The notes under the pieces: generated by a model
Database searches by the model: none
Seen by the model: only the letters and a program-made list of their open reading frames with translations
Told to the model about the DNA's origin: nothing
Part shown: one piece after another, positions 1 through 8,809 of the stretch
Layout: every line of letters starts with the position of its first letter
How positions within the stretch are numbered: the stretch's first letter is position 1
NCBI GenBank assembly: GCA_007120745.1
Contig: SKNC01000040.1
Location: forward strand, 1 to 64,000
Length of the DNA: 64,000 nucleotides
Origin: Bacillota bacterium
GTDB taxonomy: Bacteria; Bacillota; Dethiobacteria; SKNC01
Direction of reading: 5' to 3'
Program-made: the position numbers and the translations under genes

Positions 1-448
<448 letters not shown>

Positions 449-1156
449 TTAATCCATCCCCATGGTGATGTAGGTCATGGTCAGCATCACGAAGATCAAT
501 GTCTGAATCAGGCCCGCAAAAAGGTCAAAATACAGGTGCAGTGGTATAGGTACCAGAATTGGAGCAAAGTGATAAATAAGGCCCATCATGACCAGTCCAC
601 CCAGCATGTTACCGAAGAGACGGAACCCCAGCGAAACCGGGTTTGCCAGCTCTCCTACCAGGAATAAAGGAAACAAAAGCGGTACCGGTGAAAAGAATGT
701 TTCCTTAACATACTTCCCGAGACCTTTCTCTTTAAATGCATAAAACTGGGTGCAGATAAAGGTCAAGATTGAAAGAACAAATGTCGTGTTGAGGTCGGCT
801 GTGGGCTGCCTGATACCGATGAGCCCCGTCAGGTTTGCAAAAACAAGGAACAGGGCCAAAGTCGTGATATATGCGGCAAAACCCCTTCGTGCAGGTCCCA
901 TGGTGCTGTCTAAAAGGTAATGAATGCCGTCTATAACTACTTCAAAAAAGTGCTGCAGTCCCCTGGGAACCATGGTCAGGTTTCGCGTGGCTAAAATAGA
1001 TAATACAACCAGTATTGCCATGATAACCCATGTGGTGGTGACCGTTTCAACAATCTGAAACCCATTAATTTCAAACATTACTGCGGGTTCAAATGTCAGG
1101 CCGCCGCCGTTATCAGCCGAAGCTGCGAATGTTGCCGCGTTGAAAATATTGATCAT
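449..1156 (-). CDS. atpB: ATP synthase F0 subunit a
   Basis: Membrane stator subunit that forms the ion half-channels against the c-ring. The 235-residue length is normal for the family. The essential arginine is R179 in the segment SLGFRLFGN, followed by the usual Gly-rich helix. The predicted membrane segments are strongly hydrophobic. The gene lies between atpI and atpE in the standard order and has a good GGAGG site before its ATG. A 195-base spacer separates it from atpI and contains repeated GAGCC/GGCTC short arms of unknown meaning. Confidence 0.97.
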   Translation of the reverse strand: MINIFNAATFAASADNGGGLTFEPAVMFEINGFQIVETVTTTWVIMAILVVLSILATRNLTMVPRGLQHFFEVVIDGIHYLLDSTMGPARRGFAAYITTLALFLVFANLTGLIGIRQPTADLNTTFVLSILTFICTQFYAFKEKGLGKYVKETFFSPVPLLFPLFLVGELANPVSLGFRLFGNMLGGLVMMGLIYHFAPILVPIPLHLYFDLFAGLIQTLIFVMLTMTYITMGMD

Positions 1157-1351
1157 CTTCTTCCCTCCTTTATAATTAATTTTTTATATTGAAAATTGCT
1201 TTTTAAAGCCGTCTTTTGGCTCCCAAAGAGGGGAAAAGCAAAACACCATTGAGCCTTCTATACAGGGCTCATTGACTGCCTGTACATATGTCTTTATTAC
1301 GTTAAAGAGCCTTTTGTCAGGAGCTGCTTTCAGCCCGGCCGAACCGTGCTT

Positions 1352-1762
1352 TTATGTAGGGCCGTTCTCGTTGGTTTTACGGGAAGAACTGAGGCTCTGC
1401 TTAAGAAAATTAAATACATATCCTCCAACAATCACGACCTGGGGAAGTAAAATTCCACCCACAGCCCAAAAAAAATTAATCCCGTCTATTAACAGCGCCC
1501 CAATCAGGACGCCCGCAGTAAAAAGTTGTCTCATAATATAGCGGGAATAAGTATATGCAGCAGCTTTGCTGGAACTCATATCGATAGATTTAGTCACCGC
1601 ACCGGCCATCAGGTAAAATTTAACAATAGCCGCAACGGTACCTAAAAGAAGGCCTAACACGGCCGGGTAATCCTGTCTGATAAACAAAACGGTCATAACC
1701 ACCAGACTGATTTTTATGCAGTTCATGATGACCTGGACCCAAATGGCATCCGGACTTTTCAT
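1352..1762 (-). CDS. atpI: ATP synthase subunit I (AtpI-like)
   Basis: Small membrane protein of the atp operon, thought to help assemble the c-ring. About four membrane segments are seen in 136 residues, ending in a Lys/Ser-rich tail. I chose the ATG at 1760-1762 (MKSPDAIWVQ). A GAGGT site sits about eight bases upstream, and a longer reading starting at 1849 would overlap most of the end of the preceding gene in another frame. The start lies two bases after the stop of the upstream AtpZ-like gene, as expected for translational coupling. Confidence 0.82.
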   Translation of the reverse strand: MKSPDAIWVQVIMNCIKISLVVMTVLFIRQDYPAVLGLLLGTVAAIVKFYLMAGAVTKSIDMSSSKAAAYTYSRYIMRQLFTAGVLIGALLIDGINFFWAVGGILLPQVVIVGGYVFNFLKQSLSSSRKTNENGPT

Positions 1763-1764
1763 AG

Positions 1765-2016
1765 CTAAAACCTCATCTTCGTGATTAAGCGGTATGCATT
1801 CCAGAAACCCACAAAAAGACCTGATAAAATAAGAATAATTAATACCCAAACGCTTTGCAGATAATTATTCATAATCCATTGGGCTAAGAAAACCATAAAA
1901 ACCAGCGGTAATGCAATAGTAATCCCCAGCTGCATTACCAACCCCATATACTTCAGGGGACGCAGATCAATTTTCTTTGTCTCTTCGCTGTTGTCTTTCT
2001 TAGGTTTTTGCGGCAA
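1765..2016 (-). CDS. atpZ: AtpZ/AtpI-family membrane protein
   Basis: Short protein with a charged N-terminus and two membrane helices. It is typical of the AtpZ (AtpQ) family found first in many atp operons and linked to Mg2+ handling or c-ring assembly. I chose TTG at 2014-2016 because the sequence AAGGTGG lies five bases upstream. A GTG at 2025 is the alternative, but it would itself form part of that ribosome-binding site. The protein would be about 83 residues. It is the first gene of the atp operon, preceded by a 119-base spacer that must hold the promoter. Confidence 0.75.
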   Translation of the reverse strand: MPQKPKKDNSEETKKIDLRPLKYMGLVMQLGITIALPLVFMVFLAQWIMNNYLQSVWVLIILILSGLFVGFWNAYRLITKMRF

Positions 2017-2135
2017 AAAAACCACCTTTTTCTTAAGGCCAGAGGCAATGCCTGTACGGCACTTACCTATAACCCTTTATTCGACGGAATTTTAAAAATC
2101 CCTGCAAAAATTAATTTTTTTTTGCCCTGTGGGCC

Positions 2136-3176
2136 TTACCGGGACAGGCGCCGGGAAGCCAAGAAACCTCCCACCATCAGGTACAGGTAATAAGTGAAAA
2201 AGCGCCAGCTGACCACGAATATACCGATGATGCTGGAGGGCACATACCGGCTGAAAAAGGTGGCCAGGGTCAGCTCCACCACGCCGCTGCCCCCCGGCAG
2301 TGGGGTGTACCCGATAATCAGGACGATGAACACCTGCCACACCAGAATCCGCCAGAAATCAAAGGTCAGGTCCAGTCCCATAAGGAGCACCGGGGCCACC
2401 AGAAAGTAGCTGAACCAGTAGCCGAAGGTCAGCAGCACCGGTATAATCAGCCGGGTCCGGTTAGTCCTTTTCAGCTTGCTCAGGGACTGCTGGAAAAGCT
2501 CCGCCTCCTCCCGCAGTCTCTGTACAAAACCCTGAAGTCTTCTGGAGTTGGCCAACCTATTGAGGAACGGAATTCTTTTTAACGTTCTAAACACCGTCCA
2601 GATCAGCCGGGGCTTAAAAAGTACGATAAAATAAATGACCGAGGTAAAGGCCAAAATCACCAGGGCGGAACGGAAAAAAGCATTCATGGTATCTCCGCCC
2701 CCCACCCGGCCATCATAAACGATGAGAAGAACCAGGGCCAGTACCAGGAACAGGAACCGGGTCAGGGCCGTCCGGATGACCATTGTGGCCGTGGACTCTC
2801 CCAGGGAAACTCCGCTCTGGTGAAGAAAATAAATCAGGGCGGGCCATTCCCCCAGGGTCATGGGAGTTATCCCCGCAAAAAAGAAAGCGGAAAGAAAGAC
2901 CCGGGTTCCGGCGAAAAATCCGATTTTCTTCCCTTCCTCCAGGGAGGCCGCAATATAGCGAATGCGGGCCCCCTCCATAAGCCAGGCCCCCACTACCACC
3001 AGAAGGGCCAGCAGGAGAAATTCCGGGCGGACTCTCTGCAGCCCGACCCAGGTTTCTTCATCTGTGGTAAAAAACAGAATCAAAAGAACGGTAATCAGGC
3101 TGAACCCCAGCGAAAGGTACAGCCCCCTCTTCTGCCGGGAGGGCAGCACGCTTTGGGGCATAATTATCACCGGCAC
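2136..3176 (-). CDS. Lysylphosphatidylglycerol synthase TM-region/flippase-like family membrane protein
   Basis: 346-residue integral membrane protein with about eight hydrophobic segments. Family hallmarks are the early VGAWLMEGARIRYIA helix, the FFAGITPMTLGEWP segment and the late PLPGGSGVVELTLATFF motif. These mark the UPF0104 family (transmembrane part of MprF-like proteins without the aminoacyl-transfer domain). Members are thought to move or sense lipids; the substrate here cannot be told. The start is a GTG at 3174-3176 with only a weak ribosome-binding site; an ATG five codons later is the alternative. It is transcribed in the same direction as the atp operon but is separated from it. 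Confidence 0.85.
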   Translation of the reverse strand: MPVIIMPQSVLPSRQKRGLYLSLGFSLITVLLILFFTTDEETWVGLQRVRPEFLLLALLVVVGAWLMEGARIRYIAASLEEGKKIGFFAGTRVFLSAFFFAGITPMTLGEWPALIYFLHQSGVSLGESTATMVIRTALTRFLFLVLALVLLIVYDGRVGGGDTMNAFFRSALVILAFTSVIYFIVLFKPRLIWTVFRTLKRIPFLNRLANSRRLQGFVQRLREEAELFQQSLSKLKRTNRTRLIIPVLLTFGYWFSYFLVAPVLLMGLDLTFDFWRILVWQVFIVLIIGYTPLPGGSGVVELTLATFFSRYVPSSIIGIFVVSWRFFTYYLYLMVGGFLASRRLSR

Positions 3177-3393
3177 TTTCCGTGTTCAATAAAACACTTT
3201 CCTCAATTTATACAGCACTTTTGTTATTATATGACAGCATGGAGAATTATGTGGCAGGAAGAAATCAACACTCAGATTTATGGCCACACTTTACAAAGGT
3301 ACTTATTAAAACACATCATTTTTACAGGAAGAATATATTAGATAACTCTTCCTTTCCTTATATATGTAATAACATTAGAAGATATTCATTCCT

Positions 3394-3864
3394 TTATGGA
3401 GTAATCCACTCCACCTCACCGTCGGACTTCCAGATTTTTACCGTTACCCCTGCCTCCTTCAGCAGGTCCAGAGACATTTCATCGGGGTAGTTGTCCTTGA
3501 TTATTATACCTCTGATACCGCCATTTATTATCATTTTGGAACAAAGAATACAGGGCTGGTGGGTGGCGTACAGCATGGAATCTTTAATGGAAAAGCCGTA
3601 CAGCGCTCCTTGAAGAATGGCGTTCTGCTCCGCGTGCAGGCCCCGGCACAGTTCATGCCGCTCTCCCGAAGGGATGTTCTTCTCCTCCCGCACGCAGCCC
3701 ACCTGGTCACAGTGCCTCATCCCTGAAGGCGGCCCATTATATCCTGTAGCCAGAATTCTCTTGTCCTTTACAATGATGGCCCCTACCTGGCGCCGCAGGC
3801 AGTTAGACCGGGTGGACACCACTCCCGCCACTTCCATAAAATAAGCATCCCAACTGGGTCTCAT
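3394..3864 (-). CDS. comEB: dCMP deaminase (ComEB-like)
   Basis: Zinc-dependent deaminase converting dCMP to dUMP for thymidylate synthesis. The 156-residue protein has the HAEQNA zinc/proton-transfer motif at 77-82 and the PCxxC zinc motif at 104-108. An extra Cys/His-rich insert around residues 51-73 is normal for dCMP deaminases. In Bacillus relatives the comEB gene is found in competence loci; here it stands in the glyA-atp interval, a position common in Clostridia. The ATG has a GGGAGG-type site. Confidence 0.93.
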   Translation of the reverse strand: MRPSWDAYFMEVAGVVSTRSNCLRRQVGAIIVKDKRILATGYNGPPSGMRHCDQVGCVREEKNIPSGERHELCRGLHAEQNAILQGALYGFSIKDSMLYATHQPCILCSKMIINGGIRGIIIKDNYPDEMSLDLLKEAGVTVKIWKSDGEVEWITP

Positions 3865-3945
3865 GATTTACTCCCTCCCTTTCCTTCTATATAGGTTTTT
3901 ATCGTTCTTATCCCCTCATAATTCTTTTACCCCTTTAGACAAAAA

Positions 3946-3970
3946 TACCGGCTAGCTGTCGAAGCCGGTA
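3946..3970 (-). terminator. Intrinsic terminator after glyA
   Basis: Perfect 8-bp stem (TACCGGCT at 3946-3953 with AGCCGGTA at 3963-3970) and nine-base loop. On the minus strand it is followed directly by TTTTTG. It lies about 60 bases past the glyA stop and separates glyA from the deaminase gene. Confidence 0.8.
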
Positions 3971-4028
3971 ATCGCTTTCCCTTTATTTTCAGCGGAACGG
4001 AGCAAAGAGCCCTGCCCCGCTTCTTATT

Positions 4029-5264
4029 TTACGTATACAGAGAAAATTCTTCACAAAGTTCCGTTACCCGGGACCGGACCTCTTTCAATGTGGTGCTGTC
4101 TCCGCCGCTCTGCAGGGTCTGGTCAATGAGCCGGGCAATTTCCCGCATCTGCTCCTCATTCATTCCCCGGGAGGTTACCGCCGGAGTCCCGATGCGGAGC
4201 CCGCTGGTAATCAGGGGACTTTCGGTATCATAGGGAACGGCATTCTTGTTCACCGTAATACCCACCCGGTCCAGCATCTCCTCGGCATCTTTCCCCGTCA
4301 GGTTCTTGCACCGGAGGTCCACCAGGAGAAGATGGTTGTCGGTACCGCCGGACACCAGGTTGTAGCCCATTTCCAGCAGGCAGTCCCCCAGGGTGGCGGC
4401 ATTTTTAATTACCTGCTGCTGGTATAGGGTAAATTCCGGCTGCATGGCTTCTTTGAAAGAAACGGCTTTAGCAGCGATTACATGCATCAGGGGACCCCCC
4501 TGCAGTCCAGGGAAAATGGCCTTGTCAATGGCCTGGGCATATTTTTGCGTGCACAGAATCAGCCCACCCCGGGGACCCCTGAGGGTCTTATGGGTGGTAG
4601 AGGTGACAAATTCCGCATGGGGAACGGGATTGGGATGCAGTCCGGCAGCAATAATTCCCGCAATGTGGGCGATGTCCGCCATGAGATAGGCCCCTACTTC
4701 TTCGGCGATTTCCCGGAAAAAGTTAAAGTCAATCTTCCGGGGGTACGCGCTGGCTCCGGCAATAATCAACTGCGGCCTGCACTTTAGAGCAATCTCCTTG
4801 ACTTTATGATAATCAATCCTTCCGGTATCCCTCTCCACCCCGTAGCTGCATACTTTAAAATACTTGCCTGAAATATTCACCGGGCTTCCGTGGGTCAAAT
4901 GGCCTCCGTGAGCCAGGTCCATACCCATTATGGTATCCCCTGCCTTCAGCACCGCCAAAAAAACCGCGGTGTTGGCAGAGGCGCCGGAGTGCGGCTGGAC
5001 ATTGGCATGATCGGCGTCAAAAAGCTTTTTGGCCCTTTCTATGGCAATTTCTTCCACATCATCAACGTGCTGACAGCCCCCATAATACCTGTGTCCGGGA
5101 TACCCCTCGGCATATTTGTTGGTCAGCACCGAACCCTGGGCCTCCAGGACCGCTTTGCTGACAAAATTTTCCGATGCTATGAGTTCCAGGCTGGTTTTTT
5201 GCCTGTTGTACTCCCTCTCTATGGCTTTAAAAATATCTACATCCACCAACCGAAGAGTCGACAT
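4029..5264 (-). CDS. glyA: Serine hydroxymethyltransferase
   Basis: PLP enzyme interconverting serine and glycine with transfer of a one-carbon unit to tetrahydrofolate. The 411-residue length fits the family. The PLP-binding lysine is K226 in [14 protein letters not shown], and the substrate-loop signature ELIASENF is at 27-34. It follows rpiB by 30 bases and is probably in one transcript with the phosphatase and rpiB, as in Bacillus (ywlE-rpiB-glyA). A terminator follows at 3946-3970. Confidence 0.98.
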   Translation of the reverse strand: MSTLRLVDVDIFKAIEREYNRQKTSLELIASENFVSKAVLEAQGSVLTNKYAEGYPGHRYYGGCQHVDDVEEIAIERAKKLFDADHANVQPHSGASANTAVFLAVLKAGDTIMGMDLAHGGHLTHGSPVNISGKYFKVCSYGVERDTGRIDYHKVKEIALKCRPQLIIAGASAYPRKIDFNFFREIAEEVGAYLMADIAHIAGIIAAGLHPNPVPHAEFVTSTTHKTLRGPRGGLILCTQKYAQAIDKAIFPGLQGGPLMHVIAAKAVSFKEAMQPEFTLYQQQVIKNAATLGDCLLEMGYNLVSGGTDNHLLLVDLRCKNLTGKDAEEMLDRVGITVNKNAVPYDTESPLITSGLRIGTPAVTSRGMNEEQMREIARLIDQTLQSGGDSTTLKEVRSRVTELCEEFSLYT

Positions 5265-5294
5265 CTTTTCACGCCCCTTATCTCCACTAAAAAA

Positions 5295-5765
5295 TTAACG
5301 GCTAAAAATTTCTATTCCATTACCATACTTTTTCTCTATGGCTCCAATCTTATCCAGCCGCCTCTGGTGGCGCCCCCCTTGAAACGGGGTGTGTAAAAAA
5401 ACTTCCACAATAGAAAGCGCCAGACCGGTGCCCACCACCCTCTCCCCCAGAGCCAGTATGTTGGCATCATTATGCTCCCGGGCATACCGGGCGGAGAAAC
5501 AGTCGGCACAAAGAGCTGCCCTGATCCCGGGCACTTTGTTGCATACCATGGAAACTCCCAAACCGGTGGAACAGATTACAATTCCCTTTTCATACTCACC
5601 TGCGGCTACCCCTTCAGCCACCTTCAGGGTAAAGTCGGGATAATCCACCTTTTCCCGGTCATAGCTTCCCAAATCCTCATACAGCAGGCTTTCATGCTCC
5701 AGGTAGTCTAAAATCATTCCCTTAAGATTAAACCCTCCGTGGTCGCTGGCTAACGCAATCTTCAA
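5295..5765 (-). CDS. rpiB: Ribose-5-phosphate isomerase B
   Basis: Interconverts ribose 5-phosphate and ribulose 5-phosphate in the pentose phosphate pathway. N-terminal MKIALASDHGG is the family signature. The catalytic cysteine lies in ICSTGLG; the usual text is CGTGIG or similar, so this version is slightly divergent. ARYAREHNDANILALG and the C-terminal FQGGRHQRRLDKI complete the active site and dimer contacts. It lies between the LMW phosphatase and glyA, an order conserved with Bacillus. Confidence 0.95.
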   Translation of the reverse strand: MKIALASDHGGFNLKGMILDYLEHESLLYEDLGSYDREKVDYPDFTLKVAEGVAAGEYEKGIVICSTGLGVSMVCNKVPGIRAALCADCFSARYAREHNDANILALGERVVGTGLALSIVEVFLHTPFQGGRHQRRLDKIGAIEKKYGNGIEIFSR

Positions 5766-5899
5766 TTTTGGAACCCCTCTTTCTTTATGAAAAATATGTT
5801 GGCCGGGTGTTTCAAAAATTAACTAAAGCGGTAAAAAGTATCCTTCTACCTATTCTTTTTTTCTGCCGCTTATTCCTGCCGCCATATGGCAAAAATCGA

Positions 5900-6382
5900 C
5901 TAAACATTCCCCTTTATTTTTTGCCGCAGCAGGGGCATCAATTCCGTCAGCTCTTCCCGCACTTTCCGGTAGGCTTCCAGCGACAGCCCGAAGGGGTCGT
6001 CAATATCCGGGGAACCCATTTCTTCCCAGGGCAGGCAGTATTCTTTCAGAGTAAATACCCTGCCCTCCGCCTCAGGCATCAGGGCCAGGATGGTCTCCTT
6101 ATGCCGCAGAGTCATGGTCAGCACCAGGTCAGCCTCCTCCACCATCTGTGGAGAAAGCAGCCGGGCTTCATGGCTCTCCAAATCCAGCCCCTCTTCCTTC
6201 ACAGCCTGCCTGGCATGGGCGGAGGCACCTTCTCCGGGAAACGCTGCCAGCCCCGCTGAAATAATTTCCACAGCTTCTGCTTCCTCCGGTTCCCCGTGGA
6301 TGCTCACCTGGTGAGCAAAAAGGGCTTCTGCCATAATGCTGCGGCAGGTATTCCCGGTACAGACAAACAATATTTTCTTCAT
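5900..6382 (-). CDS. ywlE: Low-molecular-weight protein phosphatase (YwlE-like)
   Basis: Small phosphatase with the P-loop CTGNTCRS near its N-terminus (Cys nucleophile and Arg of the CX5R motif) and the general-acid aspartate in SPDIDDPFG near the C-terminus. In Bacillus the syntenic YwlE removes phosphate from arginine residues; whether this one is an arginine or tyrosine phosphatase cannot be decided from sequence alone. The Ile after CRS replaces a commonly seen Pro. I place the start at the ATG giving MKKILFVCTG; a GTG four codons upstream (6394) also has a good site. An array of short repeats lies upstream. Confidence 0.9.
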   Translation of the reverse strand: MKKILFVCTGNTCRSIMAEALFAHQVSIHGEPEEAEAVEIISAGLAAFPGEGASAHARQAVKEEGLDLESHEARLLSPQMVEEADLVLTMTLRHKETILALMPEAEGRVFTLKEYCLPWEEMGSPDIDDPFGLSLEAYRKVREELTELMPLLRQKIKGNV

Positions 6383-6491
6383 CACGGCAAACACCCCTTC
6401 CTCCCTATTTTAAGGAAATCCCCGCAGATTATCCGCTGTTTTAGCCGGTTTTGCAATATATTTCGTCCGTGCAATAACAGGATAATTATGA

Positions 6492-6567
6492 TATTTCCCT
6501 TCGACATTTCCCGGGAAATAATTTTCTTTTCCCCCGGTTATTTCCCTTATTCTTCGACGTATTTCCC
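6492..6567 (-). promoter_or_regulatory. Repeated TATTTCCC boxes and Spo0A-like sites before the phosphatase gene
   Basis: Within 76 bases there are three exact TATTTCCC boxes (6492-6499, 6539-6546, 6560-6567) and a fourth CATTTCCC inside a perfect 14-bp palindrome ATTTCCCGGGAAAT (6506-6519). Two copies are joined to TTCGAC. On the minus strand these read TGTCGAA (6500-6506), a consensus Spo0A box, and CGTCGAA. This lies in the 299-base gap before the phosphatase-rpiB-glyA genes. Operator function is an inference. Confidence 0.4.
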
Positions 6568-6681
6568 TGGTTTTATCCAGGTTCTAACGGCTGAATCACC
6601 GCTGCGGAATGCAGCAGGACTTATCCAAAAGCCCCCATTACCCGCCATCCTTCAACCCAGTATTTCTTTTGCTTTTCAGGT

Positions 6682-7746
6682 TCAGCGGGCTTTAATGGTT
6701 CGGCCGGAGGCCGCTTTGCGCAGGCGGTTCATCAGGGCCAGCCCTATGCCCGTTTCTTCCACGGTTTCCGCCAGAATCAGGTCCACTCCTGAAGCATCCA
6801 GGCGCCTCAAGGAATCAAACAGCCGGGCGGCCATTTCCTCGGGGGAACGGCGAAGGCCCAGGACCTCTACGGCGTCCGCCCGAAACTGGCTTCGGTTTTC
6901 CTCCGTAACCAAAAGCCCTACCCTCCTGCCCTTCAAGTGGTTTTCCCGACAGATTTTCTTTATTTCTTTAACCACCCGCGAGGGTTCCCCTTCCACCATG
7001 TACATGGGGGCCCGGGGAGCATAATGACGATATTTCAGTCCCGGGGAAGGGGGAGCTTCCCCCTTTTTATAGCTGTGGGGGTCCAGCAGGTGAACTTCTC
7101 CCAGGGTCTCCTGCAGCTGTTCCAGGGTTACCCCCCCGGGACGAAGCAGCAGCGGCACCTCATGGGTCAGGTCCAGCACCGTAGACTCCAGCCCCACCGG
7201 ACAGGGGCCTCCATCCAGCAGCATCTGAATACGGCCGGCCAGGTCCTCCAGCACATGTTCCGCAGTGGTGGGGCTGGGCCTTCCGGACCGGTTTGCGCTG
7301 GGAGCGGCGATGGGCAGGCCGGCTGCCCGAATCAGGGCCAGGGCCACCGGATGCCGGGGCATCCGTACCGCCACCGTGTCCAGGCCGGCGGTCACCTCCG
7401 GGGGCACCCGGGGTCCCCGGGGAAGCACCAGGGTCAGGGGGCCCGGCCAAAACTTCTCCACCAGCAGGCTCACCAGGGGAGGCCGTTGGGCAGCCAGTTC
7501 CTTCAGGTCCTTTTCTTCGGCGATATGCACAATTAAGGGATTATCTCCAGGCCTTCCCTTTGCCCGGAAAATCCGCTCTACCGCAGAACCGGAAAACGCG
7601 CTGGCCCCCAGCCCGTAGACAGTCTCCGTGGGAAACGCCACCAGGCCTCCCCGGCGGATTATTTGTGCTGCCTCCTGGATTCCCCGCTCTGCTTTTTTAA
7701 GGTCTTTCGCCTCCACTACCAGTGTTCCCTTTACTTTACGCCACAT
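6682..7746 (-). CDS. tsaC (sua5): L-threonylcarbamoyladenylate synthase
   Basis: Makes threonylcarbamoyl-AMP, the first intermediate of the t6A37 modification of ANN-decoding tRNAs. The YrdC domain covers roughly residues 20-210, with the signatures GGLVAFPTETVYGLG, KGRPGDNPLIVH and the later APSANRSGRPSPTTAEHV. A C-terminal Sua5 domain (about 225-350) follows, so this is the long two-domain form. It is the ywlC equivalent of the Bacillus spoIIR-ywl cluster. The start ATG at 7744-7746 faces the divergent larB gene. Confidence 0.95.
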   Translation of the reverse strand: MWRKVKGTLVVEAKDLKKAERGIQEAAQIIRRGGLVAFPTETVYGLGASAFSGSAVERIFRAKGRPGDNPLIVHIAEEKDLKELAAQRPPLVSLLVEKFWPGPLTLVLPRGPRVPPEVTAGLDTVAVRMPRHPVALALIRAAGLPIAAPSANRSGRPSPTTAEHVLEDLAGRIQMLLDGGPCPVGLESTVLDLTHEVPLLLRPGGVTLEQLQETLGEVHLLDPHSYKKGEAPPSPGLKYRHYAPRAPMYMVEGEPSRVVKEIKKICRENHLKGRRVGLLVTEENRSQFRADAVEVLGLRRSPEEMAARLFDSLRRLDASGVDLILAETVEETGIGLALMNRLRKAASGRTIKAR

Positions 7747-7807
7747 GTCTCTGGCACCCTTCCCGGTTTTTTTGTATAATGAAGAGTAGCATCCATTAGT
7801 ATTGCCT

Positions 7808-7887
7808 TTATTTCATGAAATAACTTCACTATCTCAATTTTTAGAAAAAGCCTATGCCCGAACAATTTTATATGGGGGTGAGCTCAC
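7808..7887. promoter_or_regulatory. Two palindromes in the sua5/larB divergent region
   Basis: The 198-base gap between sua5 (minus) and larB (plus) contains a perfect 16-bp palindrome TTATTTCATGAAATAA at 7808-7823 and a perfect 10-bp palindrome GTGAGCTCAC at 7878-7887. A TATAAT lies at 7775-7780 on the plus strand without a good -35. TAGTATTGCC at 7797-7806 is the same 10-mer as in the sigG promoter, but no matching -35 is present here. The palindromes are candidate operators; the regulator is unknown. Confidence 0.4.
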
Positions 7888-7944
7888 GCCTTTCCCCTGG
7901 AAAAGAATCAAGCCTGTCTAATACGACGTTGGGAGAAATCACAC

Positions 7945-8709
7945 ATGGATGAAAAAATGCTGAAAAAACTGTTACATGAAATACAAGAGGAAAAAGTCAG
8001 TGTAGAAGAAGGGGTTCGGCTGATCCGCTCCTCCGGATACGAAGACCTGGGTTTCGCCCGGGTTGATCATCTACGCCCCCTCCGCCAGGGCTTTCCCGAG
8101 GTGATATACTGTCCCGGTAAAACCATACCACAAATTGTGAATATTGCCAAGAGCCTGCTGGCCCGAGGAGACACCCTGCTGGCCACCCGGGCGGAGGAGG
8201 AGGTTTACCGGGCGGTGCAAAGGGAAATCCCTCAGGCCCAATACAACTCCCAGGCCCGCCTTGTATACGTCCAAAAAAAACTGCCGGAACCCTTTGGCGG
8301 CACCGTCCTGGTGGTAACCGCCGGGACCTCGGACCTGCCCCCTGCGGAGGAGGCTGCGGTTACCGCAGAGGTCATGGGCTGCCGGGTGGACCGCCTCTAT
8401 GATGTGGGAGTGGCAGGCATACACCGCCTGCTGGACAGCCAGGACAAACTGTATGAAGCTTCGGTGTTGATTGTGGTGGCAGGGATGGAGGGAGCCCTGG
8501 CCAGCGTGGTTGGGGGACTGGTCAACCGGCCGGTCATCGCTGTTCCCACCAGCGTGGGATACGGTGCCAGCTTTGATGGCCTGGCGGCCCTTCTGGCCAT
8601 GCTGAACAGCTGCGCCTCCGGTGTTACCGTTGTCAACATCGATAACGGATTCGGGGCAGGATACGCAGCGGCACTGATGGTCCGGCTGGCCTGTGAGGAA
8701 TCCCGGTAA
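7945..8709 (+). CDS. larB: LarB, nickel-pincer cofactor carboxylase/hydrolase
   Basis: First step of nickel-pincer nucleotide synthesis: LarB carboxylates nicotinic acid adenine dinucleotide at C5 and hydrolyses the phosphoanhydride. The 254-residue protein has a PurE-like C-terminal core with [19 protein letters not shown], the [14 protein letters not shown] segment and [12 protein letters not shown]. The cysteine in LNSCASGV corresponds to the one that traps the pyridine ring in Lactobacillus LarB. The gene heads a plus-strand larB-larC-larE cluster set against the minus-strand backbone. A GGGAGA site lies before the ATG. Confidence 0.95.
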   Translation: MDEKMLKKLLHEIQEEKVSVEEGVRLIRSSGYEDLGFARVDHLRPLRQGFPEVIYCPGKTIPQIVNIAKSLLARGDTLLATRAEEEVYRAVQREIPQAQYNSQARLVYVQKKLPEPFGGTVLVVTAGTSDLPPAEEAAVTAEVMGCRVDRLYDVGVAGIHRLLDSQDKLYEASVLIVVAGMEGALASVVGGLVNRPVIAVPTSVGYGASFDGLAALLAMLNSCASGVTVVNIDNGFGAGYAAALMVRLACEESR

Positions 8710-8809
8710 TACGGAAAATAATAAGTGCTTATACACAAGGCTGGTAACTGCATACTCTGCAGCCGGGAAAGTTTTGCTGCAGTTAAAGGAGTTAAAGGAG
8801 GGGAATCGG

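Noticed and set aside
3957..3963. TGTCGAA, a perfect Spo0A box
   Set aside because: It lies in the loop of the glyA terminator, far from a promoter, and is probably chance.
7797..7806. Second copy of the sigG -10 sequence upstream of sua5
   Set aside because: No -35 of the sigma-F type at the right spacing, so I do not call a promoter.
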